This document shows positions 59,767 through 64,000 of a DNA stretch of 64,000 nt, piece after piece (within the stretch, counting starts at the first letter, position 1; each line of letters starts with the position of its first letter). Origin of the DNA: Aureibaculum flavum. Lineage in GTDB: Bacteria; Bacteroidota; Bacteroidia; Flavobacteriales; Flavobacteriaceae. A program made the position numbers and the translations under genes. The stretch is from positions 186,001-250,000 of the forward strand of contig NZ_JAEHFJ010000004.1 in the NCBI RefSeq assembly GCF_016406085.1, written 5' to 3'. The notes below the pieces were generated by a model. It ran no database searches, had not been told where the DNA came from, and was given only the letters and a program-made list of their open reading frames with translations.

Positions 59767-62616
59767 TTGGAATTATTTACAAAATTTGAAACGAATCGTT
59801 TTCGAACGAATCACGTATTATTTGCACTGCTATTATTTGGCTTATTAAATAGTTCTATAATTGCTCAATCTACCATTCATGGTGAAGTACAAAATACTAA
59901 TGGTATCCTTTTAGAAGGTGTTAATGTTGTGTTGAATCCCACCTATTCTGGAACTACTACAAATACCGACGGACAATTCCAACTTCAAAATATTGCAACA
60001 GGTAACTATATCTTAACGCTATCATATATAGGCTATAAAACCTTAAAGGATACCATTAAGGTAACTAACGAGGACATTTTACGAGATTATTTTTTAGAAG
60101 AGGATTTATTGAACTTACAAAATGTTATTGTAACTGGAACTTTTGAACCTAAAGTGCAATTAGAATCAAGCACTTCCATGAGTGTTCTTAACGCCGATAT
60201 GATCCAACAGGTTTATCCACAAGGCACCGCCAATTTATTGCAAAGTATTCCTGGAACATTTGTAGATGCCGCCGCTGGTGAAATTTTTACTAAAGTTTAT
60301 ACACGCGGTGTTTCCGCTTCCGCAGAAGATGATATGGGATGGTATTATGTTTCTCTTCAAGAAGATGGACTTCCGGTAAGTCTTGCTCAGTATTCTTATT
60401 TTAGTCCTGATTTATTTCATCGGATGGATTTAACAACTGATAAAGTAGAAGCTATTAGAGGTGGTAGTGCTGCTGTTACGGCTTTAAATGCTCCTGGTGG
60501 AATTTATAATTTCATTTCTAAAGACATTCAAAACAAATTTAGTGGTGACATTAAAATATCTACTGGCATTCAAGGTGAAAATAATTATCTCCGTAAAATT
60601 GACGCATTTGTAGGTAGTCCTTTGGGTAATAATTGGTTTTTAAACGCTGGTGGACATTATAGAATTGATGACGGTGCTCGTAATACTAATTTTACTTTTA
60701 GTAAAGGAGGACAGTTTAAATTTAATTTGATTAAACGAAATAAAAATGGGTATCTAAAATTCTATGCTAAACTATTAGATGATTTCACCAATAGATATAC
60801 AGGTGTTGCTGCTGTAAATTGGAATGACCCTACACCTGCTTATGGACAAAACTTTAGTTCTACCTCGTTATTAATGCCAAGCTTTAATGACGATATTCCT
60901 AATGGAAGAAATTTATCACAAGGTGGTAGTAATAGTTTTAATCCATCAAAAGGCGTACATGCAAAAGATCTTGCTTTTGGGTTTGCTATTTCTCAAGATT
61001 TAGGTCATAACTGGAAGCTAAAAAATAATCTTAAATTTTCTACCAAAAGTGCCAATTGGCAGACCTCAATAAGTAATGCCTTTGTTTCATTAAATGATCC
61101 CCTTGCCTATTTTATTAGTGGTGCAGATTTTCCTATTGGACAAGTCGTTTTTAAAGAAGCTCAATCAGGTACAGAAATAGCTCGCATAGATAATAGTGGA
61201 ACTTTAGCAGGACAACCCATTCAATATCTTTCTGATGGTACGTTGCCAAATGATGCCATTATGGGTACATCAGCATGGTATATAGAAAATAATGCTGATG
61301 AGTGGATGAATCAATTAACGATCAGCAAAAAAATAGACCATCACAATATTACTGGTGGTTTAGCATTGGGATTTTCTGATAACTCATTTTTTAACCAAGG
61401 TAGTTTTGGGTATGTTACTTACGAACCCAATCCTAGGATGCTCCAAGTAACACTGGAAAACCCAAGTGAGCCTATTATCGAACTCTCTGATGACAATGGA
61501 ATTAGTAATTATGGAGGATTGTTTTTTGTAAACTCAAAAGCTAATGTAAGTCAAATAGCTACCTTTTTGAATGATAACTGGGATATATCAGAAGATTTTA
61601 ATTTAGATCTTGGGTTACGTTATGAGACTATAAATCATAAAGGAAATAAAGATCGTTTTGCCCCATATGTACAAGATGGTGGTCTTGACGGGAATAGCAA
61701 TACTGCTTATGACAATGGTATTTTAGCACCAACTGGAGAAAAAGATCATTTTAATTTCAACTACAATTACCTTTCTTTTTCCGCAGGTATTAACTATAAA
61801 ATGAATTCTAATTCTGCTGTATTCCTTAGATTTTCGCAGGGAAATAAAGCTCCTGAGTTAAATTATTACTTTAATAATTTTTCAAATGTACCTATAAACA
61901 AAAAAGGAGAAGTTCAAAAAATAAATCAAGCGGAAATTGGTGTAAAATACAGCCAAAGCAACTTTTCATTTACAAGTACATTATTCTGGAGTGAATTAAC
62001 AAATATTGGTACAGCTAATTTTGAATTTGATGCAGATAATAACAGTATTTTCTATACTCCCATACTCTTTAATACCTCTAGAACTATCGGTCTTGAATGG
62101 GAAAGTGTTTATGAACCGATTCAAAATATTACAATCCGTTTTAATGGAGTTGTTCAAGATCCAAAAGCAACAAAATGGAAAATATATGATGCTGCTGGTT
62201 CTGTTGATACCTCTGATGATCAAACCATAGATTATTCTGGTAACACCTTAGCATTTAATCCTAAAATGATGACTAATTTGAGTAGCGAATATCAAAAAAA
62301 TAAAATTTCTGGTTTTATCAAATGGCAATTTATGGGCAAACGTTTTGGAAACGTAGCCAATGGCTTTGAGCTTGATTCTTATAGTATATTCAATATGGGT
62401 GCTGGGTATCAAATAAATACTCACTTATCGGCTCAAATTTTAGTTTCAAATCTATTTAATTCTAAAGGGCTTGCCAATTTCTATGGTGCCAATAGTTTTG
62501 GAGCAAGTGCTAATGGAGCTACTAAAGAATATATAAGTGCAAATCCCGAGGAAAGTTTTGTTGTTTTTCCAGTATTACAGAGAAGTGCCTTACTAGAATT
62601 GAAGTATAGTTTTTAG
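59767..62616 (+). CDS. TonB-dependent outer-membrane receptor
   Basis: This protein of about 949 residues is a TonB-dependent receptor. It has a signal peptide (L-L-N-S-S-I-I-A-Q, about 34), a carboxypeptidase-type regulatory domain (about 36-110, with G-T-T-T-N-T-D-G-Q-F), a plug (about 125-260, with V-E-A-I-R-G-G-S-A-A-V-T-A-L-N) and a 22-strand barrel ending in L-E-L-K-Y-S-F. It lacks a SusD partner, and the plug has an iron-siderophore-like layout, so it probably takes up a chelated metal or siderophore; this is a guess from family. The only start before the signal peptide is a TTG at 59767. Confidence 0.87.
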   Translation: MELFTKFETNRFRTNHVLFALLLFGLLNSSIIAQSTIHGEVQNTNGILLEGVNVVLNPTYSGTTTNTDGQFQLQNIATGNYILTLSYIGYKTLKDTIKVTNEDILRDYFLEEDLLNLQNVIVTGTFEPKVQLESSTSMSVLNADMIQQVYPQGTANLLQSIPGTFVDAAAGEIFTKVYTRGVSASAEDDMGWYYVSLQEDGLPVSLAQYSYFSPDLFHRMDLTTDKVEAIRGGSAAVTALNAPGGIYNFISKDIQNKFSGDIKISTGIQGENNYLRKIDAFVGSPLGNNWFLNAGGHYRIDDGARNTNFTFSKGGQFKFNLIKRNKNGYLKFYAKLLDDFTNRYTGVAAVNWNDPTPAYGQNFSSTSLLMPSFNDDIPNGRNLSQGGSNSFNPSKGVHAKDLAFGFAISQDLGHNWKLKNNLKFSTKSANWQTSISNAFVSLNDPLAYFISGADFPIGQVVFKEAQSGTEIARIDNSGTLAGQPIQYLSDGTLPNDAIMGTSAWYIENNADEWMNQLTISKKIDHHNITGGLALGFSDNSFFNQGSFGYVTYEPNPRMLQVTLENPSEPIIELSDDNGISNYGGLFFVNSKANVSQIATFLNDNWDISEDFNLDLGLRYETINHKGNKDRFAPYVQDGGLDGNSNTAYDNGILAPTGEKDHFNFNYNYLSFSAGINYKMNSNSAVFLRFSQGNKAPELNYYFNNFSNVPINKKGEVQKINQAEIGVKYSQSNFSFTSTLFWSELTNIGTANFEFDADNNSIFYTPILFNTSRTIGLEWESVYEPIQNITIRFNGVVQDPKATKWKIYDAAGSVDTSDDQTIDYSGNTLAFNPKMMTNLSSEYQKNKISGFIKWQFMGKRFGNVANGFELDSYSIFNMGAGYQINTHLSAQILVSNLFNSKGLANFYGANSFGASANGATKEYISANPEESFVVFPVLQRSALLELKYSF

Positions 62617-63921
62617 TTACTCTTTCTTTGCTTTATAAAAGACTTCTTGAATAGCACTTCTAATATTGAATGTGTAAATGCCTCTACTTTTTCTTGTCGG
62701 ATTTACTCTATTTGACAAGAAAATATAAACTAGTTTCTCTTTGGGGTCAGCCCAAATAAAAGTACCTGTAAAACCAGAATGCCCAAAACTTTCGGCACTT
62801 ACTTCTGGTGCAGGATATGCATCTTTTAACGCTAAGGTATCATTACCGATAGATGGTTTGTCAAACCCTAAGCCCCGTCTATTGTCGTTATCTGGATATT
62901 GAATTTTTATAAACTCTTTTACGGTAGCTTCAGAAAAATAACGTTTACCATCATAAACCCCATAATTCTGATACATCTGCATTATTTTAGCTAAATCTGT
63001 AGCCGTTGCAAATAACCCTGCATTACCAGAAATTCCACCTAATAATGCTGCGTTTTCATCGTGTACCCATCCTCTAGTCAAGTCTTTTCTAAAAAGTGAA
63101 TCTACTTCGGTAGGGATAATTTTATTGCTGAAATTCTTAGTTTTAGGAAGAAATCCCATTGTTGTAGCACCTAAAGGTTTGTAAAAAGTTTCTTGTAAGT
63201 AGGTATCGAATGGTTTACCCGTTATTTGTTTAACTAATTCGGGGTACATTAAAAAAGTTAAGCCAGAATATTTATATTTTTTGATAGCAGAAACTTCTGA
63301 CCGATTTGCAATCCGGTACATTTTTCTATTAAATCTATTTTTTATGTACAAACCATTATAGGCTTGATTAGTATATCTTTTCTTTGCTTTTCGTTTTACA
63401 AAACGTTTTTTGATCTCACCATTTTTCTTAAATACTTTACTTAAAAAAACAATATATGGTTGCAGTCCTGCTTGATGGGCTAATATTTCGCGTAAGGTTA
63501 AGTCTTTTTTATTTTTAACATGCCTCCAGCGTTTCCAATAGTCACTAAAAGGTTTGTCTAAATCTAGTTTACCTTCATCAACTAATTTCATTATTGCTGG
63601 TAACGCCGCTGTAATTTTAGTAACTGATGCTAAATCATAAATGTCATTTAATCCCACTTGCTGCACGGAATCATAAGTTTGATAACCGTAGGCCTTATGA
63701 AAAATAATTTTACTGTCTTTAGCTACTAATACTTGAGCTCCCGGAAAAGCATGATTTTCAATTCCTAGGGTCATAATAGAATCAACATTATGATATATGT
63801 ATGTGGAGTCTAAACCAACATCTGAAGGGTTTGCATAGGTCAGTTTATCCTGTGCTGAAACGGAAAAAACCGATAAAAGCACGCAAAAAATTATTATTCT
63901 TGAATGTAATATCGGTTTCAT
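62617..63921 (-). CDS. Exported beta-lactamase-fold serine hydrolase
   Basis: This protein of about 434 residues starts at the ATG at 63921. It has a signal peptide (S-V-S-A-Q, about 24) and a beta-lactamase/penicillin-binding-protein fold (about 30-430), with S-V-T-K (about 99-102) as S-x-x-K and Y-S-G-L near 223 in place of Y-x-N. H-S-G-F-T-G-T near 385 takes the place of the K-T-G box, as in class C beta-lactamase-like esterases. It may cleave esters, D-amino acid peptides or muropeptides. The gene ends exactly where the convergent TonB receptor ends, with no gap. Confidence 0.85.
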   Translation of the reverse strand: MKPILHSRIIIFCVLLSVFSVSAQDKLTYANPSDVGLDSTYIYHNVDSIMTLGIENHAFPGAQVLVAKDSKIIFHKAYGYQTYDSVQQVGLNDIYDLASVTKITAALPAIMKLVDEGKLDLDKPFSDYWKRWRHVKNKKDLTLREILAHQAGLQPYIVFLSKVFKKNGEIKKRFVKRKAKKRYTNQAYNGLYIKNRFNRKMYRIANRSEVSAIKKYKYSGLTFLMYPELVKQITGKPFDTYLQETFYKPLGATTMGFLPKTKNFSNKIIPTEVDSLFRKDLTRGWVHDENAALLGGISGNAGLFATATDLAKIMQMYQNYGVYDGKRYFSEATVKEFIKIQYPDNDNRRGLGFDKPSIGNDTLALKDAYPAPEVSAESFGHSGFTGTFIWADPKEKLVYIFLSNRVNPTRKSRGIYTFNIRSAIQEVFYKAKKE

Positions 63922-63942
63922 ATGTGTCAATAATTCTATATA

Positions 63943-64000
63943 TTATTTAGCCAGTACTTCTTGTACTTTATCAGCAGCTTCTTTAAACTCAGTAGCAGAA
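63943..64000 (-). CDS. C-terminal end of a gene, possibly succinate-CoA ligase beta subunit
   Basis: The last 58 bases of the window code, on the minus strand, for the end of a protein, S-A-T-E-F-K-E-A-A-D-K-V-Q-E-V-L-A-K with the stop at 63945-63943. The motif E-A-A-D-K-V-x-x-V-L at the extreme C-terminus resembles SucC, the succinyl-CoA synthetase beta subunit, as I recall it in Flavobacteriaceae. Too little is visible to be sure. It lies 21 bases upstream of the start of the serine hydrolase and in the same direction. Confidence 0.4.
   Translation of the reverse strand, partial: SATEFKEAADKVQEVLAK

Noticed and set aside
1-64000. tRNA, rRNA, CRISPR, insertion sequence or prophage
   Set aside because: I looked for direct repeats with regular spacing, transposase or integrase motifs and the tRNA T-loop in the gaps and saw none; a search with tRNAscan-SE and a CRISPR finder would settle it.

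Overview
The window is a chromosomal segment from an AT-rich member of the Bacteroidota, almost certainly the family Flavobacteriaceae. The evidence is a lipoprotein-type TamL beside TamB, a type IX secretion C-terminal sorting domain, flavobacterial small families (CAL67264-type membrane protein, DUF7935- and DUF6695-like proteins), many lipoproteins, and promoters of the Bacteroidota type (TTTG-N19-TAnnTTTG) instead of E. coli-like boxes. I saw no tRNA, rRNA, CRISPR array, insertion sequence or prophage. Most of the window is ordinary housekeeping and cell-envelope DNA, with one short accessory-looking stretch in the middle.

Layout. 1-12 kb: a truncated secreted protein, an S4 RNA-binding protein, the tamB-tamL pair, an EamA permease, a DUF6695-like pair and an OmpA-type lipoprotein. 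12-19.5 kb, mostly minus strand: a cold-shock protein, an LpxD-type acyltransferase, two MFS transporters, a CocE-type hydrolase and a GH114-like lipoprotein. 19.6-29.9 kb: a dipeptidyl-peptidase IV-type peptidase, RdgB, polyphosphate glucokinase with an NlpC/P60 lipoprotein, a small cold-shock protein, a sugar acetyltransferase, QueD-Idi, a TlpA-sialidase-like operon, a cyclophilin lipoprotein and an unknown secreted protein.

29.9-36.1 kb is the most unusual part. A MutT-like NUDIX gene overlaps a 1151-residue gene that appears to fuse a phospholipase D-type nuclease domain, an SF2 helicase, a DUF3427 region and a C-terminal LexA/UmuD-like S24 peptidase domain. The S24 part has a plausible Ser-Lys dyad and an Ala-Gly cleavage bond, which suggests a helicase-nuclease whose tail could be removed by self-cleavage. 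An XRE regulator with a membrane tail follows, then an ECF sigma factor operon. This is the best candidate for an undescribed (defence or DNA-damage) system.

36-64 kb: a SulP transporter with a Usp-like protein, a two-component system whose response regulator lacks a canonical start codon, prfC, a TonB-domain protein, two secreted proteins (one T9SS-sorted), a run of small enzymes (MBL fold, YdcF, VOC), an SGNH hydrolase, a phosphatase, EttA, a small redox cluster (Cys-less glutaredoxin, CDGSH, FMN reductase), an acyl-CoA carboxylase subunit, tandem-duplicated secreted proteins, YebC, TsaE-alanine dehydrogenase, a TonB-dependent receptor, a beta-lactamase-fold serine hydrolase and the end of a gene that may be sucC.

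Several starts were reassigned. tamB, tamL, the truncated gene at the left edge and the TonB-dependent receptor appear to use TTG; one MFS gene uses GTG; and rdgB, the first MFS gene, the CDGSH gene, the DUF4258 gene and others start at an internal ATG.
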